A stretch of 64,000 nucleotides of DNA from an uncultured Hyphomicrobiales bacterium. Its GTDB lineage: Bacteria > Pseudomonadota > Alphaproteobacteria > Rhizobiales > Beijerinckiaceae. A model generated the notes under the pieces. That model saw nothing but the letters and a program-made list of their open reading frames with translations, did no database searches and had not been told where the DNA came from. The stretch covers positions 1-64,000 of the forward strand of contig CAIOVE010000103.1 in NCBI GenBank assembly GCA_903861645.1, in the 5' to 3' direction. Made by a program: the position numbers and the translations under genes. Numbering within the stretch: the first letter of the stretch is position 1; each line of letters starts with the position of its first letter. Positions 55,877 to 64,000 of this stretch are shown piece after piece.

Positions 55877-56770
55877 TCACGAGATCATGCCGGCGGGCGC
55901 CGACAGGGCGTATTCGGCGATTTCCCGCCGCGTGGCGATCCAGACGTCGGACCGTTCCCGCGCGATTTTCATGATCGCGTCGATGGCCCAGGCGCCGGCG
56001 GGTCGCCCGTACACATGCGTATGCGCGGTGACATCGAGCATGAAGGGTGGCGGATCGGCGCGCGTCGCGCCCTCGATCGTCTCGCGGAAGTGCTCCACGA
56101 GTCCGCCGGGATTGTTGCCGTAACGGATCGAATGCGGGAGGTCGTTGACGTCCATGGTCAGCGGCAGATTGACGATGCGCCGACCATTTTCGAATTCCGT
56201 GATCGCCGGCAGATCGTCGTCGTTGCAGTCGCCGTGCCAAATATAGCCGGCCTCGGCGAGCAGCGAGGCGGTGATCAGGCTGCCCGTGCCGCGCGGCGAA
56301 ATCCACCCGACAGGCGTCACGCCGCAGGCCGCGTTGATGACGTCGTTGTTGCGCGCGATGTTGGCCCGCTCGCCGGCTTCGTCAAAGTACAAGCCGATGA
56401 CATCCATGCCCCAGGAATGGCCGACGATCTCGTGGCCGCCCGCGAGCATGTCGCGGAATGTGCCAGGATTGTCGCGCGCCAGAATGCCCGACGACATCAC
56501 GCTCGTCTTGACGCCGTTGGCGTCGGCGATGCGCAATAGGCGCTGGATGCCGCGCACGGCGCCATAGCTCGCCCAAGAATGGGCGTTCGTGTCGAAATAG
56601 CCGGGCTTCAGCAGATTGCCCATGGGCCCGATTCCCGGCGCCTCGCCGTCCGACCACGCCTCGTAGGCGAGATTGAACACCAGCGCGACGCGCTTGTCGC
56701 CGGGCCAGCGAAAATCAGGCGTGGCGCGCCTGATCTTGTGGGGTGGCGCGGGGATCGGTTTGGCGACCAT
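55877..56770 (-). CDS. Polysaccharide deacetylase (NodB-fold) family protein
   Basis: A 297-residue NodB-fold hydrolase without a signal peptide, of the cytosolic branch that includes allantoinase PuuE and the peptidoglycan deacetylase-like HpPgdA. It has a metal-site region GHEIVGHSWGMD (histidines near residues 114 and 118), WISPRGTGS and DVTAHTHVYGRP. Such enzymes remove acyl groups or open cyclic amides. It sits between the Bug protein and the TauD-type dioxygenase on the same strand and is probably part of one catabolic unit. Confidence 0.82.
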   Translation of the reverse strand: MVAKPIPAPPHKIRRATPDFRWPGDKRVALVFNLAYEAWSDGEAPGIGPMGNLLKPGYFDTNAHSWASYGAVRGIQRLLRIADANGVKTSVMSSGILARDNPGTFRDMLAGGHEIVGHSWGMDVIGLYFDEAGERANIARNNDVINAACGVTPVGWISPRGTGSLITASLLAEAGYIWHGDCNDDDLPAITEFENGRRIVNLPLTMDVNDLPHSIRYGNNPGGLVEHFRETIEGATRADPPPFMLDVTAHTHVYGRPAGAWAIDAIMKIARERSDVWIATRREIAEYALSAPAGMIS

Positions 56771-56818
56771 GAAGCATTCCTTGAAAGCGGGCGCGACGCG
56801 CCGGATTTGATGGCTCGT

Positions 56819-57643
56819 CTATGCCATGGGCATGGCGTTGTCGCCAATCGTCACGCGTTTCATCAGCCGCCGCTCGGCGCCGGAAAAGTCCGTCCGCGCG
56901 TGGCAGGTGCAGCGGTTGTCCCAGACGAGAATGTCGCCGACGCGCCATTTGTGCTGATAGATGAAGCGGGGATTCTCGATGTGGTCGCAGAGTTCGTCGA
57001 GCAGCGCATTGCTCTCGGCTTCCGGCATGCCCTCGATGCGGTCGGTCATCAGGCGGCACAGATAGAGGGATTTCTTGCCCGTTTCGGGAATCGTTCGCAC
57101 GATGGGATGGGTCGCGCGCGGGCCACCCTGATCCTTCATGTCACGCGACGTCGCCGTGTAGCTGAACGAATTGACCGCGACCTTGCCCGCCAGCTTCGCT
57201 TTCGTGGCCTCGGGCAGCGCCTCATAGGCCATGACCATGTTCGAGAAGCAGGTGTCACCGCCCTCGCTGGGCGTCTCTATGCAATAGAGCGCCGCGCCGC
57301 GGCAGGGCTTGGCCTGATGGATGCGATCGAAGTGGAAGGACATTTCGCCATCCGGCAACTGGCCGAGCGGCTTGCCGTCATCCGACCGGATGTTCGAGAT
57401 AACCATGATGTCGTCGCGGCCCGACAGCGGTGAGATGTAGCGGGCCTTTTCGATCTCGCCGAAGCACTTGCCGAACTCGACCTGCTCCGCGTCGGTCAGA
57501 TGCTGGTCGCGCAGAACGATGACATGATGCTTGAGAAAGGCGTCGTTGAGGGCGCGCGCGTCCTCCGCCGTGATTTGACGCGCGTCGAAACCGGTGACGA
57601 ACGCGCCGAGGGCCGCGCCCGTCGGCGTGACGGTAATGGGCAT
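56819..57643 (-). CDS. TauD/TfdA-type 2-oxoglutarate-dependent dioxygenase
   Basis: A 274-residue Fe(II)/2-oxoglutarate oxygenase. Iron ligands are His104 and Asp106 in FHFDRIH and His248 in CHARTDF; the 2-oxoglutarate-binding Arg follows in RRLMKRV. CAGGAGCGGG precedes the ATG at 57643. Known members release sulfite from taurine or degrade phenoxyacetates. It leads a unit with the deacetylase-fold protein and Bug binding protein and diverges from a small cupin. Confidence 0.9.
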   Translation of the reverse strand: MPITVTPTGAALGAFVTGFDARQITAEDARALNDAFLKHHVIVLRDQHLTDAEQVEFGKCFGEIEKARYISPLSGRDDIMVISNIRSDDGKPLGQLPDGEMSFHFDRIHQAKPCRGAALYCIETPSEGGDTCFSNMVMAYEALPEATKAKLAGKVAVNSFSYTATSRDMKDQGGPRATHPIVRTIPETGKKSLYLCRLMTDRIEGMPEAESNALLDELCDHIENPRFIYQHKWRVGDILVWDNRCTCHARTDFSGAERRLMKRVTIGDNAMPMA

Positions 57644-57806
57644 TTCCCGCTCCTGATGTTCCGGCCGCCGGGGCGACCGCGTTGCGTCCATTCTAGGAGT
57701 GTGGGCAACCGTCGCCAAGGGGCGGAATGTCGCGAATGCGCGGGGCGTTTCCAGATGACGCGCGTCGGGTTAGAATACGTCTGAAATTTGGGAGGATTGG
57801 AAAGCC

Positions 57807-58172
57807 ATGAGCGCGAGCGACACGCAATTGATCACGCCCTCGGGCGTTTTTGTCGACGTTCATAACATGGAGTGGGCACCCTCCCGCGTGGCCGGTTCCG
57901 TGCAGAAGACCCTCTATTCGGACCCCGAGACCGGTCGCTCGACGGTGCTGTTCAAAATGGAGCCCGGCGGCGTCATCCCCTTCCACGAACACCCCGAACT
58001 GGAACAGACCTATGTGCTGGAAGGCTCGCTGGAGGACGATCAGGGCGCCTGCACGGCGGGCAATTTCGTCTGGCGCCCGGCGGGCAGCCGCCATACCGCG
58101 CGCTGCCCCAACGGCGCGACCTTCATCGTCTTTTTCATGAAGCCGCCCCTGCGCCTGCCCCAGCCGGAATAG
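57807..58172 (+). CDS. Small single-domain cupin protein
   Basis: A 121-residue cupin of the ChrR-like type: VLFKMEPGGVIPFHEHPELEQTYVLEGSLED, with the HxH and Glu metal site, then WRPAGSRHTARCPNG with the final His. Such proteins bind zinc or iron and may be anti-sigma factors, oxygenases or isomerases; here there is no N-terminal anti-sigma part. TTGGGAGGATTGG precedes the ATG. It diverges from the TauD-type gene and is likely coregulated. Confidence 0.83.
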   Translation: MSASDTQLITPSGVFVDVHNMEWAPSRVAGSVQKTLYSDPETGRSTVLFKMEPGGVIPFHEHPELEQTYVLEGSLEDDQGACTAGNFVWRPAGSRHTARCPNGATFIVFFMKPPLRLPQPE

Positions 58173-58429
58173 CTCCGCGCGCAACGCTCAAGACGCGCGC
58201 GAAGCCTTGCGACGCAACGACAAGGGCGTTGACGATACGACGGTTTGCCGATACCTCTGGCCGCAATGGCGATGCCGCGCGACGCCACCCTGACGCCGCG
58301 CAATTCATTGCCTTCGCGAGGAAATTTTCGATCCGCGCTTGAGCGGTTCGTGGCGTCGTCCGGGGACGGCGACACGTGTCCAAGGGGGAAACCAGTGCAT
58401 CGTTCCAGTGTTTTGACGGGCGGGGTGCC

Positions 58430-59266
58430 ATGAGCGCGACGATCGCCGAGCCGGTCGCGACGAGCGCGGCTTCCGACCACAAGATTCGCATCAGCAATCT
58501 GAGCAAGGTCTTCGAAACCAGGAACGGTCCGTTCACGGCGCTCGACACGATCAATCTCGATATTCCCGCTGGCTGCTTTTTCATGATCGTCGGCCCGTCC
58601 GGCTGCGGCAAGACAACCCTGCTCCGCATTCTGGCGGGCCTTGAGGAACACACCAGCGGCACGCTGGAAATCACCGCGCCCGCCAAGGGGCGCCCGAGCA
58701 ATTCAATGGTGTTTCAGGGCGACTCCCTGTTTCCCTGGATGACCGTCTGGGAAAACGCCGCCTACGGCCTGAAAATGCGCGGCCTGCCAACCGCCCAGAT
58801 CGAGGAAACGGTTGGGCATTATCTGTCCCGCACGGGCCTGTCGAAGTTTTACGACTCTTATCCGCACCAACTGTCGGGCGGCATGCGCCAGCGCGTCTCC
58901 ATCGCGCGCGCCTTCGCCAACGATCCCGACATTCTCCTGATGGACGAACCCTTCTCCGCCCTCGACGAGCAGAACAAGGTTCTCCTGCAGGAAGAGCTGC
59001 TGCGCATCTGGGAAGAGACTCGCAAGACCGTGATGTTCATCACCCATTCCGTCGACGAGGCGGTGACATTGGGCGACCGCATCATGATCATGACGGCCCA
59101 TCCCGGCCGCGCCAAGGTGATGGTCGACGTGCCCTTCGAGCGTCCGCGCCACGTGCTCGAATTGCGCGCGCGGCCCGAATACGGCGAACTCGTTTACAAC
59201 ATCTGGGGTCATCTGCGCGACGAAGTGCAGCGCGCCCGCGCCCAGGACGAAGGGAGAGCCAAATGA
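58430..59266 (+). CDS. ABC importer ATPase (nitrate/sulfonate/taurine type)
   Basis: A 278-residue ATPase: Walker A GPSGCGKTT, Q-loop MVFQGDSLFPWMTV, signature LSGGMRQR, Walker B ILLMDEPFSALD and switch THSVDEA. It overlaps the permease gene by ATGA. The 257 bp upstream hold no recognisable gene. No cognate binding protein of the SsuA type is encoded nearby; the next binding protein (61390) belongs to a different transporter class. Confidence 0.9.
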   Translation: MSATIAEPVATSAASDHKIRISNLSKVFETRNGPFTALDTINLDIPAGCFFMIVGPSGCGKTTLLRILAGLEEHTSGTLEITAPAKGRPSNSMVFQGDSLFPWMTVWENAAYGLKMRGLPTAQIEETVGHYLSRTGLSKFYDSYPHQLSGGMRQRVSIARAFANDPDILLMDEPFSALDEQNKVLLQEELLRIWEETRKTVMFITHSVDEAVTLGDRIMIMTAHPGRAKVMVDVPFERPRHVLELRARPEYGELVYNIWGHLRDEVQRARAQDEGRAK

Positions 59267-60099
59267 CCGACGCCGCCCAGAACGTCCAGCCCAGCGAAAT
59301 CCGCGTCGCGCGCGCGCCAACCCGCGTGTCCGCCTCCATGAGCCGGCAGTCGGTCGAACGCCTGATGAACATCATCTCGCCGGTGGCGTTGATCGGCATC
59401 TGGGAAATCTGCGCCCAGCTCGGGCTGATCGACGTGCGCTTCTTCCCGCCGCCCTCGAAGATCTTCAAGGTCATGTACACCATGATCGGCAACGGGCTGC
59501 TGGAAAAGCATGTCTGGGCCAGCATGCAGCGCCTGTTCTGGGGCATCCTGTGGGGCGGTATCCCCGCCCTCATCCTCGGCGTCGCCATGGGCATGTTCCG
59601 CACATTGCGCATGATCGTGGAACCGATCATCGCGGCGACCTATCCGATCCCCAAAAGCGCCATCCTGCCGCTGATCCTGCTTATTTTCGGATTGGGCGAG
59701 CCATCGAAAATCGTCATGGTGGCGACGGGCGTGTTCTTCCCCATCCTCATCAACGCGATGGCGGGCGTGCTCGAGATCAACAAGATCCACTTCGACGTGA
59801 GCCGCAATTTCGGCGCGAGCGGTTTTCAGGTTTTCCGCACCGTCGCCCTGCCCGGCGCCCTGCCGCTCATCATGACTGGCGTGAAGCTCGGCGTGGGTCT
59901 CGGCCTCGTGCTGATCGCCATCGCCGAAATGGTCGGCGCCAAGAGCGGTCTTGGCTACATGATCTGGAACGCGTGGGAAATCCTCTCGGTCGAGACCATG
60001 TACGTCGGCCTCATCACCATCGCGGTGCTCGGCCTGCTGTTCACGCTGGTGCTGAACGAAATCGAGCGCCTGATCGTGCCGTGGAAGTCGAGCCGCTGA
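59263..60099 (+). CDS. ABC importer permease (nitrate/sulfonate/taurine type)
   Basis: A 278-residue permease with a longer cytosolic N-terminus (about 35 residues), six predicted helices and the coupling loop VSRNFGASGFQVFRTVALPGALPLI. It is cotranscribed with the ATPase. An MFS transporter follows 37 bp downstream. Confidence 0.88.
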   Translation: MTDAAQNVQPSEIRVARAPTRVSASMSRQSVERLMNIISPVALIGIWEICAQLGLIDVRFFPPPSKIFKVMYTMIGNGLLEKHVWASMQRLFWGILWGGIPALILGVAMGMFRTLRMIVEPIIAATYPIPKSAILPLILLIFGLGEPSKIVMVATGVFFPILINAMAGVLEINKIHFDVSRNFGASGFQVFRTVALPGALPLIMTGVKLGVGLGLVLIAIAEMVGAKSGLGYMIWNAWEILSVETMYVGLITIAVLGLLFTLVLNEIERLIVPWKSSR

Positions 60100-60136
60100 T
60101 CGGCGGCTCGCGTAATAAGGCTGGGAAGGAACACGG

Positions 60137-61369
60137 TTGGCGGACGCGACGGATTCACAAGGGTACATCGCGTTCCGCTACCGAGACTTTCGCCTGCATT
60201 GCGCGGCGCGCCTGGTCTATGGCGTCGCTCTTTCCATGCAAGCCGTCGCCATCGGCTGGTACATTTACACGGTCACGCAAAGCACGCTGGCGCTTGGGCT
60301 CGCGGGCCTGTCGTCCTTCATCCCCGCGGCGGGACTTGGGCTCGTCACCGGCCATGTCGCGGACACCTATAACCGCCGCGTGATCCTTGGGCTCGCCTTC
60401 ACGGTTTCCTCGCTGGCGTCGCTTTGTCTGTTTCTGATCGCATGGACGGGCTGGAACAACGTCACCGCCATTTATATCTGTGTTTTCGTCGCCGGTTCCG
60501 CGCGCGCCTTCGCCAATCCCGCCGCGCAGGCGCTGACGCCCAATCTCGTGCCGAAGGAACATTTCGCCAACGCCATCACATGGTATTCCTCGGCGTGGTC
60601 GGCGGCGCGCATCGCCGGCCCCGCGCTCGGCGGCGTGCTTTATATATTCGGGCCGACAGTGCCGTTCTTCTTCGCCTTCGCCTGCATCGCAACCGCGGCC
60701 ACCTGCATTTTCCGCATCAAGAATCCCGGGCCGCCACGCAAGGGCGGCGGCGCCATCACCTGGACAACGCTCAGCGCGGGGCTGCGATTCATTTATTCTC
60801 GCAAGGTCATTCTGGGCGCGATATCGCTCGATCTGTTCGGCGTGCTGTTTGGCGGCGCGACGGCTCTGCTGCCGCCCATCGCCCGCGACATCCTGCACAC
60901 GGGACCGTGGGGCCTCGGCCTGTTGCGATCCTCGCCCGCGCTCGGCGCCATCGCGATGGGCGCGATCCTCGCGCACATGCCGATCCGCGGCGGGGCCGGC
61001 AAGAAAATGCTCGTCGCGGTCGCGATCTATGGCGTGGCGACCATCGCCTTCGGTTTCAGCGAGAACATCTTCCTTTCAATGGCGCTGCTCGCGATCGTTG
61101 GCGCCGCCGATCAGGTGAGCGTCATCGTGCGCCATACGGCGGTCCAGGCGGAAACGCCCGACGAAATGCGCGGGCGCGTCGCCGCGGTGAATTCCATTTT
61201 CGTCAGCGGCGCGTCCGATCTCGGCGAGTTTGAGTCCGGCCTGACCGCCTGGTGGTGGGGCGTTGTCCCCTCGATCGCCTTTGGCGGCGCCGCGACGATC
61301 TGCTGCGCGGCGGCGTGGTCGCGCCTGTTTCCCGCGCTGCGCGATCGTGACAAACTGGTTGAACACTAA
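60137..61369 (+). CDS. Major facilitator superfamily transporter (MFS_3/EntS-like)
   Basis: A 410-residue transporter with about twelve hydrophobic helices and the loop GHVADTYNRRVIL between helices 2 and 3, as in EntS-like exporters. It begins at a TTG (60137) after GGAAGGA. It follows the ABC importer and precedes a Bug binding protein, an unusual mix of three transport classes in one run. Direction and substrate are unknown. Confidence 0.85.
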   Translation: MADATDSQGYIAFRYRDFRLHCAARLVYGVALSMQAVAIGWYIYTVTQSTLALGLAGLSSFIPAAGLGLVTGHVADTYNRRVILGLAFTVSSLASLCLFLIAWTGWNNVTAIYICVFVAGSARAFANPAAQALTPNLVPKEHFANAITWYSSAWSAARIAGPALGGVLYIFGPTVPFFFAFACIATAATCIFRIKNPGPPRKGGGAITWTTLSAGLRFIYSRKVILGAISLDLFGVLFGGATALLPPIARDILHTGPWGLGLLRSSPALGAIAMGAILAHMPIRGGAGKKMLVAVAIYGVATIAFGFSENIFLSMALLAIVGAADQVSVIVRHTAVQAETPDEMRGRVAAVNSIFVSGASDLGEFESGLTAWWWGVVPSIAFGGAATICCAAAWSRLFPALRDRDKLVEH

Positions 61370-61389
61370 AGAACGCGGGGGAAACGCCG

Positions 61390-62376
61390 ATGAAAGCGAC
61401 GCGACGCGAGGCCATTTCGGGAGTATCGGCGCTTGCCGCGACATGCGCCTTGCCGCGCGCGGCGGGCGCGCAGCAATCGTGGCCGACGCAGCCGGTGAAA
61501 ATGATCGTCAGTCAGGCGGCCGGCGGCGCCCCTGACGTCATCTGTCGCTTGCTGACGGAGCGTTTGGCGCGTGTGTTGGGCCAGAGTTTCGTCGTCGAGA
61601 ACCGTACCGGCGCGGGCAACGTCATTGGCGTGCAGATGGCCGCCCGCGCCGCGCCGGACGGTTACACCTTCCTGTGGGCCACGGCGGCGGCGCTGACGAC
61701 GAATGTCTTCACCGTCAAGAACCTGCCCTATGATCCACGAAAGGATCTTGTCACGGTCGCGCGCGTCGCCCGCGGCCCTTTCGTCATCGTCGCCAACAAG
61801 GACTTGCCGGCCAACACCCTGCCGGAGTTGATCGCGCTGGCGAAGTCGAAACCCGGCGAACTCAACATCGCCAATGACGGGCCGCGCAACTTCTCCGGCC
61901 TTGTCGCCGCGTGGCTCAACAAAAACGCCGGCGTATCGATCAATCCCGTAGCCTACGCCACCATGCCGCAAGGCGTGCAGGATACGATCGGCGGGCGCGT
62001 GCAACTCGCCATTCTCGCCTTTCCCGCCGCGGCGCCAATGCTCAAGGGCGGCTTGCTGAAACCCATCGCCGTCAGTTCGATCGAGCGCGTGACGGGCTAT
62101 GAATCCATTTCACCCATCGCCGACACCTTGCCCGGATTCGATTTCTACGGCTGGCTAGGCGTGTCCGCGCCGGCGGGCGTCCCCAAGCCGATCATCGAGC
62201 GTCTGAACGCCGAAATCAGCAAGCTTCTCGATGACGCGGAATTCAGGGAAAGCCTTGTCAAGCTGGGCTTTTACTCGTTCGGTTCCCATTCCGTCGCGGC
62301 CGCGGAAAAGGCGGTGAGCGACGAACTGGAGCTCTGGCGCAAGGTCGTCGGCGATCTCGGCATCCAGCCCGAATAA
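61390..62376 (+). CDS. Bug-type (tripartite tricarboxylate transporter) periplasmic binding protein
   Basis: A 328-residue Bug/TctC protein with an ArgArg-containing signal (ATRREAISGVSALAATCALPRAAGA), VKMIVSQAAGGAPDVICRLLTERLA and VENRTGAGNVIGVQMAARAAPDGYTFL. It follows the MFS gene by 20 bp. It is the third Bug protein in the window without TctA/B partners and is well diverged from the other two. Confidence 0.87.
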   Translation: MKATRREAISGVSALAATCALPRAAGAQQSWPTQPVKMIVSQAAGGAPDVICRLLTERLARVLGQSFVVENRTGAGNVIGVQMAARAAPDGYTFLWATAAALTTNVFTVKNLPYDPRKDLVTVARVARGPFVIVANKDLPANTLPELIALAKSKPGELNIANDGPRNFSGLVAAWLNKNAGVSINPVAYATMPQGVQDTIGGRVQLAILAFPAAAPMLKGGLLKPIAVSSIERVTGYESISPIADTLPGFDFYGWLGVSAPAGVPKPIIERLNAEISKLLDDAEFRESLVKLGFYSFGSHSVAAAEKAVSDELELWRKVVGDLGIQPE

Positions 62377-62382
62377 GCAGGC

Positions 62383-63345
62383 CTATCGCGCGAAAAAATC
62401 CGTCGCCTCGACGAGTTTGCGCGTGATGCCCGGCTCGCTGGTCGCGTGGCCCGCGTCGTTGACAATATCGAAGCGCGACGACGGCCAGAGCCGGTGCACC
62501 TCCCAGGCGGTGGTCGGCGGCGTCACCACGTCATAGCGCCCTTGCACGATGATGCCGGGAATATGCATGATACGCTCCATGTCGGCGATGACGCGACCTT
62601 CGCCGATGAAGGCGTCGTTGATGAAATAATGCGCCTCGATGCGCGCGAGCGCGCGCGTGTGCTCGCCGGCGCCCGCGCTGAAATTCGACGAGCGCGGCGC
62701 GAGCGTCATCAGCGCCGCCTCCCACGTGCACCAGGCGCGCGCCGCCTCGCGTTCGACTTCCGCGTCGCCGCTGAACAGCCGACGATGATAGGCGCGGGGC
62801 AGATCGCCGCGTTCGTCCTCGGGCACGAAGGTCGCGAATTTTTCCCAGCGCTCGGGAAACAGTTCCGACGCGCCGTGCTTGTAGAGCCAGTCGACCTCGC
62901 GCCGACGCGCGGTGAACACGCCGCGCAGCACGAGCGCCTCGACCCGCGCGGGATGCGTCTGCGCGTAGAGCAACGCCAGCGCGGCGCCCCATGAGCCGCC
63001 CAGCACCACAAAACGATCGATCCGCAGATGTTCGCGCAAACGCTCGATGTCGTCGACCAGCGCCATCGTCGTGTTGCCGGCGACCTCGCCGAGCGGGCGC
63101 GACTTGCCGCAGCCGCGCTGATCGAACAGGACAATGCGATAGCGCCGGGGATCGAAGAGACGGCGATGGTCCGCGTAGCAACCGCCGCCGGGACCGCCAT
63201 GCAGGAACAGCGCGGGCTTGCCCGCGGGATTGCCGCTCGCCTCGTAATAAATCTGGTGGTCGTCGCCGACATCCAGCATGCCGCTTTCATGCGGCTGGAT
63301 GGAAGGGTAGAGCGCGCCGGGGCGGGCAAGGGTTTCGGCGATCAC
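62383..63345 (-). CDS. pip: Proline iminopeptidase
   Basis: A 320-residue alpha/beta hydrolase that removes N-terminal proline from peptides. It has the oxyanion motif HGGPGGG, DQRGCGKS, the nucleophile Ser118 in GGSWG, Asp in GRYDVVTPP and His in NDAGHA. WLYKHGASELFPERWE is typical of the S33 family cap. Its start codon overlaps the stop of the upstream EutA-like gene. This is one of the more standard assignments in the window. Confidence 0.93.
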   Translation of the reverse strand: MIAETLARPGALYPSIQPHESGMLDVGDDHQIYYEASGNPAGKPALFLHGGPGGGCYADHRRLFDPRRYRIVLFDQRGCGKSRPLGEVAGNTTMALVDDIERLREHLRIDRFVVLGGSWGAALALLYAQTHPARVEALVLRGVFTARRREVDWLYKHGASELFPERWEKFATFVPEDERGDLPRAYHRRLFSGDAEVEREAARAWCTWEAALMTLAPRSSNFSAGAGEHTRALARIEAHYFINDAFIGEGRVIADMERIMHIPGIIVQGRYDVVTPPTTAWEVHRLWPSSRFDIVNDAGHATSEPGITRKLVEATDFFAR

Positions 63346-64000
63346 GCGACCCTCTCGGCCTCGACGCGACCGAGCGCCGACGTCGTCGGGAACACCAGCG
63401 ACTTGATCACCACGGGCACGGCGCCGGATGTCTCCAGCATCGCGCCTATGTCGATGAAGTCGAACTCCTTCAGCACGATGCCGTCGATCGACACGATGGG
63501 ATTGGCGATCCTGGCCTCTTCGAGCGCGTGGATACCCACGAGCCCGCCGATATCGCCATCGCCGACGAGAATGAGCGGATGGCCATTCGCGAGTTGCGCC
63601 GCGAGGCCTTTCGCGACACCCTTGCAGAAGTCATCGAGGCGACGGAACATCGCCGAGCCGCCCCAGCGATAGCAGACCGCCACCGGCTGCTCGCCCTCGT
63701 GCAGATCGAGCCGGCGCAGCGCCGCGCGCACCGCGGCGGCGATGGCGTCCTGATCGAGATCGTCGGCGTCCAATGCAAAATCCGGCGTCACCACGGGAAT
63801 ATTCCGCAACGGCAAGGTGTCAAGCGGCGCGACGAAGATCGTGCTGCCGCTGACCTGTATGGTGTATTGCGAGGCGCCGACGACGGTGGCGCGAATGCCT
63901 TCGTCGGGCTTGGCGATGCGCTGGCCCCAGGCGTCGACGCGCTTCTTGATGGCGCGCGCGAGCAACGGCCCGAGATCGCCGAAACCACTGTCCTGCCGGT
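63342..64000 (-). CDS. EutA-like (ethanolamine ammonia-lyase reactivase) protein, 5' end outside window
   Basis: The visible C-terminal part (about 219 codons) resembles EutA, the ATP-dependent factor that replaces damaged cobalamin in ethanolamine ammonia-lyase: KPDEGIRATVVGASQYTIQVSGSTIFV, LILVGDGDIGG and KEFDFIDIGAML. The frame stays open to the right edge (RQDSGFGDLGPLL), so the start and the actin-like ATPase part lie beyond. It overlaps pip by four bases. No eutB/eutC is in view; they could lie further upstream. A broader reactivase role remains possible. Confidence 0.75.
   Translation of the reverse strand, partial: RQDSGFGDLGPLLARAIKKRVDAWGQRIAKPDEGIRATVVGASQYTIQVSGSTIFVAPLDTLPLRNIPVVTPDFALDADDLDQDAIAAAVRAALRRLDLHEGEQPVAVCYRWGGSAMFRRLDDFCKGVAKGLAAQLANGHPLILVGDGDIGGLVGIHALEEARIANPIVSIDGIVLKEFDFIDIGAMLETSGAVPVVIKSLVFPTTSALGRVEAERVA

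Noticed and set aside
54843-56123. 426-residue plus-strand frame across the Bug and deacetylase genes
   Set aside because: It spans two real minus-strand genes and has the Arg/Gly/His-rich composition of a shadow frame.

Overview
The window is GC-rich, gene-dense chromosomal DNA of an alphaproteobacterium, most likely Hyphomicrobiales (Rhizobiales). The firmest evidence is on the minus strand near 53.4-53.7 kb: a circularly permuted two-piece tmRNA gene whose tag reads ANDNYAPEALAA, followed by an alphaproteobacterial-type SspB adaptor. The fused ArsR-methyltransferase in front of metF-metH fits the same group. No genus can be named from the sequence alone.

Left edge (1-1.72 kb): the start of an IS5-like transposase abuts the broken end of a beta-strand-repeat surface protein, then about 0.6 kb without a convincing gene, then a 28-nt tRNA 3' end lacking its 5' half. 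This looks like the right boundary of an integrated island. From 1.87 kb onward the sequence is a dense array of catabolic and uptake operons.

1.9-7.7 kb: a LigB-type extradiol dioxygenase, two tandem iron-type periplasmic binding proteins without permeases, a three-polypeptide cobalt-type nitrile hydratase/thiocyanate hydrolase homologue with a His-rich tail, an SDR and an Ohr peroxidase. 7.7-21.1 kb: a molybdenum hydroxylase operon with two large subunits around one small and one medium subunit and ending in a MetE-like gene, divergent from an IclR regulator, HyuA/HyuB, a small Cys-cluster protein and a PEP-mutase-fold lyase. This looks like a heterocycle or hydantoin breakdown locus. 21.1-29.8 kb: a ThDP enzyme, gentisate-dioxygenase-like cupin, class II aldolase, a carboxymuconolactone decarboxylase/luciferase-like oxidoreductase/Cys-less racemase-like operon, and dienelactone hydrolase with two GSTs. 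29.9-32.8 kb: an unrecognised four-gene envelope module (two membrane proteins, two exported proteins, one joining a c-type haem motif to a Vgb-like propeller).

32.8-37.8 kb: a Bug-type binding protein with a second Cys-less racemase-like protein, divergent from an ABC importer lacking its binding protein plus two SDRs. 37.8-43.5 kb: the methionine-cycle operon arsR-methyltransferase/metF/metH with a near-perfect 22-bp palindrome ahead of it. 43.7-51.7 kb: GST, orphan E1 alpha/beta 2-oxoacid dehydrogenase, a four-gene ABC importer, and a PQQ alcohol dehydrogenase carrying the lanthanide-type Asp-Tyr-Asp motif. 51.8-64 kb: GST, sspB, ssrA, a second luciferase-like oxidoreductase, Bug proteins, a polysaccharide deacetylase, a TauD-type dioxygenase, a cupin, another ABC importer, an MFS transporter, proline iminopeptidase and a partial EutA-like gene.

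Overall the window is housekeeping (methionine cycle, trans-translation) interleaved with many small-molecule uptake and degradation modules whose substrates cannot be read from sequence. No CRISPR array, prophage or recognisable defence system was seen.
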